The position numbers and the translations under genes are program-made. From the NCBI RefSeq assembly GCF_003402975.1, contig NZ_QURB01000005.1, forward strand, positions 1-64,000: a stretch of DNA of 64,000 nucleotides, read 5' to 3'. Positions within the stretch are counted from its first letter, which is position 1, and every line of letters starts with the position of its first letter. A model generated the notes under the pieces. The model made no database searches. It was given only the letters and a program-made list of their open reading frames with translations, and was not told where the DNA came from. Source of the stretch: Brumimicrobium aurantiacum. GTDB taxonomy: Bacteria > Bacteroidota > Bacteroidia > Flavobacteriales_D > Crocinitomicaceae. Positions 46,161-54,999 of the stretch are shown piece after piece.

Positions 46161-47663
46161 TTAGAAAGTAAATGAGCGATCATTCCATAAACTCGTTCTA
46201 ATGCCACCGAAAACCATGAAATGAGTATCGTAATTTGGACCTAAGCTATTATTCAATTCTATACCTGGTCGAATAAACGCGTCTATCATGAGTTGTTCAG
46301 ATATGCGATAGCTTCCTTCTAAAGAAAGATTGAAGCGGTTCACCTGTCCATCTCCTCCAATTCTAAATCCATATTCATAAGGATAATGATCGTAAGGTTG
46401 GTAAACGTCAGCGCCATAAGAAACCGAATCATTACTATTTGCTCCTCCTTGTTGAACAAAGAAAAAGCGTCCAGTTAATGTAAAATTCGAATTGAAATGC
46501 ATACTTGCTTCAGAATAAACTTCTACAAAATTGGAACTCAACGGATGTGCCAATGGTTTTCCTTGGTTTCCATAATTTGTTGATAAACCAAGATGAGAAT
46601 ACATAAATGGTCTGGCAAAATTCAATTCTGTTTGCCACCTCAACTGACCTTTTGCTAATTCTTTCTTCCCTTTAAATCCGATTTGTCCACTGTACTTATT
46701 AGCCCACCAACGGGTCCTATTGATCAATTCATTCAATACAAAATCATCAATAGCCAACTGACCATAAATCATTATTCGGTCAAATTGATAACTTGTATTT
46801 AACCCAATTAAAAGTCGATCTTGAGAACCTAAACTGTATTCAGTTGGACGATAAAAGAGAAAAGGATTCAAATAGGCCGCTTCATATCCACGGTTCAACA
46901 AAGTGTCTTTGGGAGCAAAAACTACAGATTCAAATACTCCAATCTGAAAACGGTCTGAAGCTTTATAATTGAAGAAATGTGTTGATGCAAACTTGCGGGT
47001 CAAATCTTCATTTGGTCCTTCCTTAAAAAATTGATAAATATTCGTTACTTCGATTTTCCAAATCTTCGTCGTCAATTGTACAAAAGGATAAGGCGCTGTA
47101 TAATCTCCGAGTAGCATTGAACGCACACCTTGACCAATAAAATGCTGATCAATTCCAGCTTGAATATTGATGAAAGAATAAGGCGTAAAACTCATTCTAA
47201 ACCTCGGCTGTAATCCGTAGGTCATTGCTCCATCCTGCGTATTTAAGAAGTCTGTTCGGTAAATACTTGAATAATCTAAATCGCTTCCTTCTCTTTGGTA
47301 GGCGTTTCCCGTTAAAATTAATCTTGCGTAAAATTTATCTGAGAGTTGCGTTGTGATTCCAAAACCTGCACCTGCATTTAACGAATAGGTATTTTCCTTA
47401 ACCATTTTATAGGAACCTAGCACATTAAGAACAGGAAAGACATTAAAATAATTGTTTTTGTATTTTTCCTTTTTTGAAAACCAAGGCAATCGATACCCCG
47501 GTTGGTAGGGACTAGAAATATTTGGTAAGACAGGACTTACGCCTAAGGCATTACTTTCGTAAAATGCATCATAATTCAAGTAATTTACTTCCGAATTAAT
47601 TTCTTCCTGGGCAATGTAAAAAGTACATTGAAAAAGCAGCGCTATGACAAGTAGGTTTTTCAT
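46161..47663 (-). CDS. Outer-membrane protein of the RemB/Wzi-like type, second of a pair
   Basis: The 500-residue protein has a signal peptide (MKNLLVIALLFQCTFYIAQ) and then dense barrel strands, with the family's GQDR/QG hallmarks such as IDQHFIGQGVRSMLLGDYTAPYPF, WKIEVTNIYQFF, RTRWWANKYSGQIGFKGK and a closing FMVFGGIRTSLWNDRSFTF. The ring of features matches the RemB gliding-associated and Wzi capsule-assembly families; gliding or polysaccharide anchoring is therefore possible but unproven. Its ATG overlaps the preceding gene's TAA by one base (TAATG), so expression is coupled. Confidence 0.75.
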   Translation of the reverse strand: MKNLLVIALLFQCTFYIAQEEINSEVNYLNYDAFYESNALGVSPVLPNISSPYQPGYRLPWFSKKEKYKNNYFNVFPVLNVLGSYKMVKENTYSLNAGAGFGITTQLSDKFYARLILTGNAYQREGSDLDYSSIYRTDFLNTQDGAMTYGLQPRFRMSFTPYSFINIQAGIDQHFIGQGVRSMLLGDYTAPYPFVQLTTKIWKIEVTNIYQFFKEGPNEDLTRKFASTHFFNYKASDRFQIGVFESVVFAPKDTLLNRGYEAAYLNPFLFYRPTEYSLGSQDRLLIGLNTSYQFDRIMIYGQLAIDDFVLNELINRTRWWANKYSGQIGFKGKKELAKGQLRWQTELNFARPFMYSHLGLSTNYGNQGKPLAHPLSSNFVEVYSEASMHFNSNFTLTGRFFFVQQGGANSNDSVSYGADVYQPYDHYPYEYGFRIGGDGQVNRFNLSLEGSYRISEQLMIDAFIRPGIELNNSLGPNYDTHFMVFGGIRTSLWNDRSFTF

Positions 47664-49225
47664 TAGAAATCAAAATATTGGTTAGTTAATGCAGTACGAA
47701 TTCCTAGTGAGATTACGCCATAGTTTACATTATGAACAATCGATTCTGAAACACTAGTTCTGTAATTTAATTCTACAAAGGCACGTAACCTTGTTGCGGG
47801 ATTTAACTCATATCCAATCTGAACACTTGTATTCATCACCTCAACACTTTCTTGTGTTAGCTCAGCATTCTTGGTGTAAAACAGCATTGTTTTATCTTCC
47901 ATAGCTTGATTTGCGTTGTAGTACACGATTTTACCATCAATAAAGAAACCTTTTACAAGGTAATTTGCACGGACGATTAATTCTTGAAAGCCATTACCCA
48001 AAGTATGCGCGAGTGGCAAGTTAAAATGAGTATAAGAAATTCTTTCATTGTCGGCAGCATATAAGCGAGAAGTTGCCATATTGGCCTCAACTTGGAAATT
48101 TAAATCTTGAATTTCAAAGATATTTCCATTGCGGTAACCAAGTTGCAAACCATATTCTTTTTGCTCAAAATCATCACTCATTGCCTGTCCATAGAGCATG
48201 TGGTTTTTATGAAATTGCCAAGCAAAATTAATTCCCACCAAATTTTTCATATCTACATTTTCCGTACCATTTGCAATAGTGTTTACACCTATCACAGGTT
48301 GATAAAAATAAGGACTCACCCTTTGACTTGTATGGGCATAGTCTCTCGCATAAACTGTAGATTCAAAAAGACCAATCACCAATGAAGGTGTAGGAGAATA
48401 GCTCAAATAATGCAAGCCAATTCCTTTTCTTTCATAAGGCGCCTCAACCATCGTTGTATTTTCCTTTCTGATGAGATTTAATTGTTTCCCTCGCATTAAA
48501 GTATAGGTCAAACCATCAATTATTTCCCAATCTATTGTTAAGTTGGTGTAATTATGAGAATTGTCCGACATCAACATTGAACGGTATCCCCAACCATAAA
48601 ATCGAGGTGCATTTCCATATTGAATCGTCAATTGATCAATGGGTTTTAAACGAATATAACTTACAGAAGAAGCATAATCATAACCTGTATTTTTAAACGG
48701 CTTTGTTCTTCCACCACCAGGAATAACAGCATTTTGTGGCGCAAAAGCTTGAGGGTACAACTCTCCTCTGTCGCTAAAATACTCACTTTGATACCTTACA
48801 AAACGCGCTTGATTTTCGTAAAAAGCAGTGTAAAATGAAAGCTTATCATTGAGGTGGCCAAAGGCTTGTGCTCCTCTTGTATTTTGAAACAAATAATCGT
48901 TACTATTTTGAAGGGCCTCTTTACCAATAGAAGTATTCAGTAATGGGTCAATGGCCAAAAAGAAATCAGATCCGGATTTTTGAACGAGATGTTCATGAAA
49001 CAGTTTTCGAGTGATCCATCTTTTTGTGGTGTCTTTTTCAGGCAAATTAAGCTTAGCTTCGGTATAAGAAATAGGAAAAAATCCATTTCCTACAACAGCA
49101 TTATTTGCATTAGAAAAAATAGCTTTGTCTTTTGCGATTGATGAACTAGGAATCAGTATTTCCTGGGTCCAGACATAGCTAGACAAAATCGTAAAAAGGC
49201 CGAGGGTAAATTTAGTCAGTTTCAA
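47663..49225 (-). CDS. Outer-membrane protein of the RemB/Wzi-like type, first of a pair
   Basis: I place the start at TTG 49225, eight bases after the cysQ stop, because it begins a clean signal peptide (MKLTKFTLGLFTILSSYVWTQ); the longer frame overlaps cysQ by 86 bases and carries a polar 31-residue extension. About 520 residues of barrel follow, with IQYGNAPRFYGWGYRSMLMSDNSHNYTNLTIDWEI as in RemB/Wzi-like proteins, ending GVISLGIRTALTNQYFDF. It is paralogous to the gene it overlaps at 47663. The pair may form or serve the same surface assembly. Confidence 0.72.
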   Translation of the reverse strand: MKLTKFTLGLFTILSSYVWTQEILIPSSSIAKDKAIFSNANNAVVGNGFFPISYTEAKLNLPEKDTTKRWITRKLFHEHLVQKSGSDFFLAIDPLLNTSIGKEALQNSNDYLFQNTRGAQAFGHLNDKLSFYTAFYENQARFVRYQSEYFSDRGELYPQAFAPQNAVIPGGGRTKPFKNTGYDYASSVSYIRLKPIDQLTIQYGNAPRFYGWGYRSMLMSDNSHNYTNLTIDWEIIDGLTYTLMRGKQLNLIRKENTTMVEAPYERKGIGLHYLSYSPTPSLVIGLFESTVYARDYAHTSQRVSPYFYQPVIGVNTIANGTENVDMKNLVGINFAWQFHKNHMLYGQAMSDDFEQKEYGLQLGYRNGNIFEIQDLNFQVEANMATSRLYAADNERISYTHFNLPLAHTLGNGFQELIVRANYLVKGFFIDGKIVYYNANQAMEDKTMLFYTKNAELTQESVEVMNTSVQIGYELNPATRLRAFVELNYRTSVSESIVHNVNYGVISLGIRTALTNQYFDF

Positions 49226-49232
49226 ATTCGTG

Positions 49233-50051
49233 TTATTGAAAAAATTCCATAGATAGTTGCATACTTGCTTTCGATGCAACAAAATAAGGATTTTTAAGTT
49301 CTTTCTTATTATAGACAAGAGATTTTCCTGTTTTCACATCAATTACTTCCCCTCCGATAGCTTCGTAAATAGCATGACCTGCGGCTATGTCCCATTCCAT
49401 TGTGGGAGCAAAACGAGGATAAACATCAGCTGTTCCTTTCACCAAATCAAAAAATTTAAGGGCAGAACCCATTCCTGTAGAAATGAAGGCTCCATAATTT
49501 TGCTCGATGTATTGTGCTAGTTTGAGTAAATTCCCAGAATAATGACTACGTGAAGCAATAATATGAATAGGCGAATTCACCTTAGGAAGTTGTTCTAACT
49601 TCTTCCATTTTGATGGATCTAATGCATCTTCATAACTGGTTTGAAATGCACCAGATGCTTTATTTCCAAGAATAATTTGTCGATTTACCGGAGAAGCGAT
49701 CAAGCCAAAGGCTGGTTTACCTTTTGTAATATGTGCGATATTAATCACAAACTCGCCATTTTTCTTTATAAACTCTTTGGTTCCATCAAGTGGATCTACA
49801 CACCAATTCTCCTCCCATTGCGAACGGATCTCGAATGGTTCTTTTTCAATTTCCTCTCCAGTGATTGGAATATCCGTTGTTTTAAGGTGTTTGGCAATAA
49901 TCTTGGAAGAACTCAAGTCAGCTTTTGTAACCGGACTTCCATCTTCTTTTATAATCTTTTCAAATTCATCATTGTAGATTTCCATAATCGCTTCAGAAGA
50001 TTCCAAAGCGGCAAGAATCGCTACTTGATATTTTTGAAATAGTTTAGTCAT
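49233..50051 (-). CDS. cysQ: 3'(2'),5'-bisphosphate nucleotidase
   Basis: The 272-residue protein is an inositol-monophosphatase superfamily enzyme that hydrolyses PAP to AMP in sulphate assimilation. Metal-binding motifs are clear: GEE (ITGEEIEKEPF), DPLDGTKEF with both aspartates, and WDIAAGHAIYEAIGG near the C-terminus. Its start overlaps deoC by eight bases and its stop is eight bases before the RemB-like gene, making a compact four-gene leftward operon. No sulphate genes lie nearby. Confidence 0.93.
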   Translation of the reverse strand: MTKLFQKYQVAILAALESSEAIMEIYNDEFEKIIKEDGSPVTKADLSSSKIIAKHLKTTDIPITGEEIEKEPFEIRSQWEENWCVDPLDGTKEFIKKNGEFVINIAHITKGKPAFGLIASPVNRQIILGNKASGAFQTSYEDALDPSKWKKLEQLPKVNSPIHIIASRSHYSGNLLKLAQYIEQNYGAFISTGMGSALKFFDLVKGTADVYPRFAPTMEWDIAAGHAIYEAIGGEVIDVKTGKSLVYNKKELKNPYFVASKASMQLSMEFFQ

Positions 50052-50775
50052 TGATTAAATTGCTTACGAGTGAACTCGCTCCGATTCTTAAATATTCTGG
50101 TGTTATAAAGGATAATCCCAAGTGTTTTTCAACGCAATTAAGGTATTCTATTGCATCGTCATAACTTCTAACTCCACCACTAATTTTTAATCCAACCAGA
50201 CCTTGCTCTTTATTTTCTGCGATAACTTTTGCCATTACTTCAACTGCTTCGATTGTTGCTCCTGGAAACTCCTTTCCTGTTGAAGTTTTGATAAAATCTG
50301 CACCACCTTCAATTGCCAATTCACTCGCTTTTCGAATGCGCTCTGGAGATTTTAAATAACCTGTTTCTAAAATCACCTTCAGTTGTTTATTCGGCATCAA
50401 AGCCTTAAATGCTTTAACTTCAGAAATGACAGCATCGTAGTTTCCATCGTCGAACTCACCAAGATTTAAAACAATATCAATTTCATCCGCTCCATGGTTT
50501 AGTGCAAGCTGACATTCTTTGAGTTTTGTAGATAAATCACCTTGCGAATTTGGAAAATTCCCAGCGACAACAGCCAATTGAATTGAAGATGATTTTAATT
50601 TTTTTGCAGCGAGTTCTGTAAAATTTGGAAATAAACAGATTGCTGCGACTTGAAAACCTTGCTTTTGATATTCCAAGGCGGTATCTAAAAATGAAGTTAC
50701 GCTATTCTTCGAATCAAAAGAATTCAAAGAGGTTAAGTCAACCAATCCACAAATTTGTTTTTTTGTCCAAGTCAT
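50044..50775 (-). CDS. deoC: Deoxyribose-phosphate aldolase
   Basis: The 243-residue class I aldolase has the Schiff-base lysine K163 in ADFIKTSTGK, the VLNLGEF segment, KVILETGYL and VGLKISGGVRSYDDAIEYL with the second conserved lysine. It cleaves 2-deoxyribose-5-phosphate to glyceraldehyde-3-phosphate and acetaldehyde, letting cells use deoxynucleosides. It is the first gene of the deoC-cysQ-barrel-barrel cluster, overlapping cysQ by eight bases. Confidence 0.94.
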   Translation of the reverse strand: MTWTKKQICGLVDLTSLNSFDSKNSVTSFLDTALEYQKQGFQVAAICLFPNFTELAAKKLKSSSIQLAVVAGNFPNSQGDLSTKLKECQLALNHGADEIDIVLNLGEFDDGNYDAVISEVKAFKALMPNKQLKVILETGYLKSPERIRKASELAIEGGADFIKTSTGKEFPGATIEAVEVMAKVIAENKEQGLVGLKISGGVRSYDDAIEYLNCVEKHLGLSFITPEYLRIGASSLVSNLIND

Positions 50776-50820
50776 AAATAAAGATATTATGGCACAATTT
50801 ACGAAATATCGTTTACAAAA

Positions 50821-50844
50821 AAAGCCTATCCGAGGATAGACTTT
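50821..50844 (-). terminator. Terminator of the TonB gene at 50868
   Basis: On the minus strand AAAGTCTATCC pairs with GGATAGGCTTT (one G-U), a tight stem followed by seven T residues, ahead of deoC. Confidence 0.88.
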
Positions 50845-50867
50845 AATATTATTGTAGTCAATAAATT

Positions 50868-51536
50868 TTACTGAAGCGTAAAGTTAATTGGAATACGACA
50901 TCTTGTTCTTACAGGCTCTCCATTCGCTTCACCTGGCGCCCATTTTGGCATTTGGCGAACTACACGACGAGCTTCAGCATCAATTTCTCTTGACACACCT
51001 CTAAGGATTTTTACTTGTGTAATTGAACCGTCTTTATCTACAACGAATTCAAGGAACACTTTACCTTGATCACCCATTTCCATGGCAACCTCAGGATATT
51101 TTACATTTTCTGCAAGGAATTTTTTCATTGCTGCCATTCCTCCTGGGAATCCAGCTTCCTTATCTGGATAATCCACAATAGGAGCTTCTGGTTCTGGCTC
51201 TTCTTCAGGCTCGATGTCAATTGGTGGAGTTTCCACAACAATTGGCTCATCTTTATCCTCATTTTTCTTTACCTCTATTTCTTCTGATGGTGGTGGAGTT
51301 ATTTCCGGTTCTTCAACTTCTTGCACAACCGGCTCTTCTTTTGGCTCCTCTACTACTTCTAATTCTTCAGGAATTTCCGCTCTTTCACGTGCTTCATTTT
51401 GATCAGAAACAATCGCTACCTCTTCCTTAAATGAAAAAGACAAGGTTACAAGACTTCCAACAATAAAGAATCCTAAAAAGATTAGTGGCAATCTTAATTT
51501 CTCGTTATCTACCTGTGGATTTTTCTTACTTTCCAT
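50868..51536 (-). CDS. TonB-family energy transducer with acidic Pro/Glu linker
   Basis: The 222-residue protein has one membrane anchor (about 16-36; LPLIFLGFFIVGSLVTLSF), a strongly acidic proline-containing linker (about 50-125, rich in EEP and PEP) and a C-terminal TonB domain (about 135-222; YPEVAMEMGDQGKVFLEFVVDKDGSITQVKIL, ending CRIPINFTLQ). It energises outer-membrane receptors such as the thiamin-linked receptor. The linker is unusually acidic, where classical TonB alternates Pro-Glu and Pro-Lys. It is a second copy beside that at 33861. Confidence 0.92.
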   Translation of the reverse strand: MESKKNPQVDNEKLRLPLIFLGFFIVGSLVTLSFSFKEEVAIVSDQNEARERAEIPEELEVVEEPKEEPVVQEVEEPEITPPPSEEIEVKKNEDKDEPIVVETPPIDIEPEEEPEPEAPIVDYPDKEAGFPGGMAAMKKFLAENVKYPEVAMEMGDQGKVFLEFVVDKDGSITQVKILRGVSREIDAEARRVVRQMPKWAPGEANGEPVRTRCRIPINFTLQ

Positions 51537-51578
51537 AACTTTAATTTTTTAATTTTAACTACAATTATAATACCAAAC

Positions 51579-51956
51579 TTATTTGTAGGAATTATAATAG
51601 ATAATTTTGAAAATCAGTATCCCAAAAATACAACCTATTCCATTAGCAATCAAATCTAAAACTTCAAAACCTCTTGTAGGAAGAAATTCTTCTTGAATTA
51701 ATTCGATAGCAAAACTCAAAAGCATTGTTCCAATCACGGTGATATGAAAAGCTCGTCTCCGAACACCGATGTAAATATTTTGTCTTTTAAGTCCAATCAC
51801 CCAAAATAGACTCATCAAAGAGTACATAATAAAGTGGGCAACCTTATCAACATTCCTAAACTGCACTTCGTCTATACTAACGCTTGAGCTAGGAACGACG
51901 CTTAATGTTATGACTAAAGCCGTCCAAATTAAGCTAGGAAGTATAAATCGTAACAC
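51579..51956 (-). CDS. VanZ-like membrane protein
   Basis: The 125-residue protein has four hydrophobic segments and the VanZ-family features DKVAHFIMYSLMSLFW and IELIQEEFLPTRGFEVLDLIANGIG. The start is GTG 51956, three bases after the gcvH stop, so it is in one operon with gcvH. Despite the family name there is no reason to infer teicoplanin resistance; function in Bacteroidota is unknown. Confidence 0.88.
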   Translation of the reverse strand: MLRFILPSLIWTALVITLSVVPSSSVSIDEVQFRNVDKVAHFIMYSLMSLFWVIGLKRQNIYIGVRRRAFHITVIGTMLLSFAIELIQEEFLPTRGFEVLDLIANGIGCIFGILIFKIIYYNSYK

Positions 51957-51959
51957 GAC

Positions 51960-52340
51960 TTACTTTCCAATCAATTCTTTATAGTCTGCACTACTCAATA
52001 AGTCATCCAAACCATCCTTGTCTGAAACTTTGACTTTAATCATCCAACCTTCACCATAAGGATCAGAATTTACAAGCTCCGGATTAGACTCTAATTCTTC
52101 GTTGAATTGAATTACTTCTCCAGCAACTGGCATAAATAAATCCGAAACAGTTTTTACTGCCTCAACAGATCCAAAAACTTCCTCACGGTCAAGCTCTTCC
52201 CCTTCAGTCTCTACTTCAACAAAAACGATGTCACCTAGCTCACTTTGAGCGAAATCTGTAACACCAATTGTTACAACATCATCTTCAATTAAACACCATT
52301 CGTGGTCTTTTGTATATTTTAAATTTTCAGGAATGTTCAT
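51960..52340 (-). CDS. gcvH: Glycine cleavage system H protein
   Basis: The 126-residue protein carries the lipoylated lysine K63 in FGSVEAVKTVSDLFMP, and TKDHEWCLIEDDVVTIGVTDFAQSELGDIVFVE as in GcvH. It shuttles the aminomethyl group of glycine between P, T and L proteins; those genes are not in this window. It leads a two-gene operon with the VanZ-like gene. Confidence 0.96.
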   Translation of the reverse strand: MNIPENLKYTKDHEWCLIEDDVVTIGVTDFAQSELGDIVFVEVETEGEELDREEVFGSVEAVKTVSDLFMPVAGEVIQFNEELESNPELVNSDPYGEGWMIKVKVSDKDGLDDLLSSADYKELIGK

Positions 52341-52359
52341 AGTTTCTCAATTTTGGATT

Positions 52360-52367
52360 CAAAAGTA
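52360..52367 (-). promoter_or_regulatory. -7 promoter element of gcvH
   Basis: TACTTTTG on the minus strand matches TAnnTTTG exactly, 19 bases before ATG 52340. Confidence 0.5.
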
Positions 52368-52666
52368 AAATTTTTATGTGAAAATACTTTAGTTTTCTTG
52401 AAAATATTGCGTTTCATTTATTGAAGCAGAATTAAGCCCCTACTATTTAAGCACATCACTATTCTGAATTGCCTCATAACCATGACTCACTTCAACTTAT
52501 GATGACTTTTTACATTGCTTTATTTGGATAAATTCCGCTTTTATTTCGGTTATATATACAGCTCAAAATTTCGTTATTTTTTCAATTTTTGAAGAAATAC
52601 AGGGTATAAACATCAGTTTAAGCTGCTAAAATTGTATAAAATAGACCTAAAATACTTCCAAAATTT
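52368..52666. other. Intergenic region between divergent gcvH and prfB promoters
   Basis: About 300 bases of AT-rich sequence separate the two divergent promoters. I see no open frame of useful length, hairpin or repeat in it. Confidence 0.6.
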
Positions 52667-52674
52667 TACTTTTG
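52667..52674 (+). promoter_or_regulatory. -7 promoter element abutting the prfB start
   Basis: TACTTTTG matches TAnnTTTG exactly and ends five bases before ATG 52680, the same spacing and sequence as at the glycosyltransferase gene. It implies a leaderless prfB mRNA, or use of an unseen upstream promoter. Confidence 0.5.
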
Positions 52675-52679
52675 TGATC

Positions 52680-53765
52680 ATGGTAAATAGCGACCAAATA
52701 AAAGACCTTAAAGAACGAATCGAAAACTTGTTCACCTACTTGTCGATCGATGAGAAAAAAAGAGCAATTCATGAAAATGAATTAGCAGCTCAAGATCCAA
52801 CTTTTTGGGATGATCCTAAAAAAGCGGAAATTTTATTGAAGAAAAATCGTCAACTAAAATTCTGGGTTGAATCTACGGAATCCTTAACTCAAGGAACTGA
52901 GGACTTAGAAGTTTTGATAGAATTCTTCAATGACGGTGCAGGTTCTGAATCAGAAATCAATGAATTGTACGAAAAAATCATTGGTGATTTAGAAAATTTG
53001 GAACTCAAAAACATGCTTTCTGGAGAAGAAGACAACTTGAATGCTGTTTTACAAATTACGGCTGGTGCTGGAGGAACAGAAAGTTGTGATTGGGCCAACA
53101 TGTTATTGCGTATGTATTTAATGTGGGGGGAGAAAAACGGATACAAATTAAAAGAACTCAATTATCAGGAAGGTGATGTTGCTGGAATCAAAACAGTAAC
53201 TATTGAGTTTGATGGAGATTTTGCTTTTGGTTATTTAAAAGGTGAAAATGGTGTTCACAGATTGGTGAGGATTTCACCTTTCGATTCTAATGCGAAACGA
53301 CACACTTCATTTGCTTCCGTTTATGTTTATCCATTAGTAGATGATTCGATAGAAATTAATATCAATCCGGCAGACATCACATTTGAGACTTTCCGTTCAG
53401 GAGGTAAAGGTGGTCAGAATGTAAATAAGGTAGAAACAGCAGTTCGATTGAGGCACGAACCTTCAGGAATTGTCATCGAAAATTCTGAATCAAGATCTCA
53501 ACTTGGCAACAAGGAAAAGGCAATGCAATTATTAAAATCGCAATTGTACGAGCTTGAGCTGCGTAAAAGAATGGAAAAACGTCAAGAAATCGAATCTGAA
53601 AAGAAGAATATTGAATGGGGCTCTCAAATCAGAAATTATGTAATGCACCCTTACAAACTGATTAAGGATGTAAGAACAGGTCATGAAACAGGAAATGTAG
53701 ATGCCGTAATGGACGGAGATTTAAACGAGTTCTTGAAGGCCTACCTCATGGAATTCGGTTCTTAA
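52680..53765 (+). CDS. prfB: Peptide chain release factor 2
   Basis: From ATG 52680 the 361-residue protein has the RF2 stop-recognition tripeptide SPF at about residue 198 ([16 protein letters not shown]) and the hydrolysis motif GGQ at about residue 244 ([10 protein letters not shown]). It releases peptides at UGA and UAA. The ATG at 52680 begins [16 protein letters not shown], aligning with the usual N-terminal helix; a frame opening 16 codons earlier is unlikely. The N-terminal region is read straight through: the +1 programmed frameshift at an early UGA that autoregulates RF2 in many bacteria is absent here. Confidence 0.95.
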   Translation: MVNSDQIKDLKERIENLFTYLSIDEKKRAIHENELAAQDPTFWDDPKKAEILLKKNRQLKFWVESTESLTQGTEDLEVLIEFFNDGAGSESEINELYEKIIGDLENLELKNMLSGEEDNLNAVLQITAGAGGTESCDWANMLLRMYLMWGEKNGYKLKELNYQEGDVAGIKTVTIEFDGDFAFGYLKGENGVHRLVRISPFDSNAKRHTSFASVYVYPLVDDSIEININPADITFETFRSGGKGGQNVNKVETAVRLRHEPSGIVIENSESRSQLGNKEKAMQLLKSQLYELELRKRMEKRQEIESEKKNIEWGSQIRNYVMHPYKLIKDVRTGHETGNVDAVMDGDLNEFLKAYLMEFGS

Positions 53766-53836
53766 TAAATCATAAACTCTTGAAAGTTATATTATTATTT
53801 CATATTTTGTAAAAATCAATTATTAAATCAAGTAAA

Positions 53837-54811
53837 ATGTCTGAAGAAACAAACGAAACAAACGCACCAAACAAATCGAACTCAGGAGTATGGATCTTGA
53901 TCACTATAATTGCTTTATTGGCAACAGGTGTTCTTGGATGGATGTATTCTAAGGAATCAAAATCATATAAAAACTGTCAAACGGCAAATGCACAGCTTGA
54001 AAAAGAAATGAAATCGATGAACGAAGCCTTATCAGGTTACATTGATGGTGCTACAATGGATTTGAAGAATGACTTTCAACAAATGTTATCGACATATGAT
54101 AAATTGATTGAAAAGGATGCTTCTAAATCAGATAGTTTACAAGCGCAAAAAGACAGTATCAACATGTTATTAGAACAATTAAAAGATACGAAAAACCGCA
54201 GTTATTATGAGATTGGACAATTGAAAAAACGTAACGAAAGATTACGTGAAATCATGAACCGATACTTAATCACAATTGATTCATTGAACACATTAAACAT
54301 TGATTTATCTACGCGATTAGACAAGACAAGTTCAGAGTTAAATTTAACACAATCAGAACGTGACTCTTTAAGAAAACAAAATGATCAAAACGCTGAATTA
54401 TTAACTAAAGGTGCAAAATTGAATGCCTTTAACTTCAAGAGTGAAGGATTGCGTTACCAAACTTTTGGAGGAAGTACAAAAGATGTAAACAGAGCTTCTA
54501 GAACAGAAATCCTATCGAGTACCTTCACCATTGGAGAGAATAAAATTGCACGAACTGGAAACAAGACCATCTACATGCAGATTACAGATCCAAATGGTCA
54601 AGTAATCTTCAAACGACCAAGTGATGTTACTCAAATTGCAGGTAGTGAAATTTTATACACTGGAAAACGAGAAATCAACTATCAAGGTCAGTTAATAGAT
54701 ATGACGATCGTATACAATCTTGAAGGAAGAGAAGTTGCAAGCGGAAATTATGTTGTAAAGATATTTGCTGACGGAGCATTGATCGGAAAAGATACATTTA
54801 CACTGAAATAA
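53837..54811 (+). CDS. Membrane-anchored coiled-coil protein of unknown function
   Basis: The 324-residue protein has a short N-terminal tail, one transmembrane segment (about 18-37; VWILITIIALLATGVLGWMY), a long coiled coil (about 45-190; LKKRNERLREIMNRYL, LSTRLDKTSSELNLTQ), and a C-terminal beta-rich domain (about 195-324; GLRYQTFGGSTKDVNRA ... FADGALIGKDTFTLK). The C-terminal domain presumably lies in the periplasm. I do not know a name for it; similar genes appear widely in Bacteroidota. It follows prfB by 71 bases and ends at a strong terminator. Confidence 0.75.
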   Translation: MSEETNETNAPNKSNSGVWILITIIALLATGVLGWMYSKESKSYKNCQTANAQLEKEMKSMNEALSGYIDGATMDLKNDFQQMLSTYDKLIEKDASKSDSLQAQKDSINMLLEQLKDTKNRSYYEIGQLKKRNERLREIMNRYLITIDSLNTLNIDLSTRLDKTSSELNLTQSERDSLRKQNDQNAELLTKGAKLNAFNFKSEGLRYQTFGGSTKDVNRASRTEILSSTFTIGENKIARTGNKTIYMQITDPNGQVIFKRPSDVTQIAGSEILYTGKREINYQGQLIDMTIVYNLEGREVASGNYVVKIFADGALIGKDTFTLK

Positions 54812-54834
54812 GCAATTCAAAAAAAATAAATACG

Positions 54835-54867
54835 AAGGTCAAAGTTTAAACGCTTTGACCTTTTTTT
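54835..54867 (+). terminator. Rho-independent terminator
   Basis: AAGGTCAAAG pairs perfectly with CTTTGACCTT around an 8-base loop and is followed by seven T residues, 23 bases past the coiled-coil gene. Confidence 0.95.
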
Positions 54868-54973
54868 ATGGATTAAAATTACGTTCTCCACGCTTTAAAT
54901 TACCTTCATAATAATGAAGACATATACATCCTAAATAAAACGTTAAATAGCTATTAAAGGATAGAAAAATCAA

Positions 54974-54981
54974 TATTTTTG
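54974..54981 (+). promoter_or_regulatory. -7 promoter element of the SCO gene
   Basis: TATTTTTG matches TAnnTTTG exactly, 18 bases before ATG 55000, followed by a purine-rich AGGGA near the start. Confidence 0.5.
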
Positions 54982-54999
54982 TAAGAAAAAACAGGGATT

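Noticed and set aside
51579-51956. Glycopeptide resistance by a VanZ homologue
   Set aside because: VanZ-like proteins are widespread in Bacteroidota without a van cluster, and none of the van genes is present.
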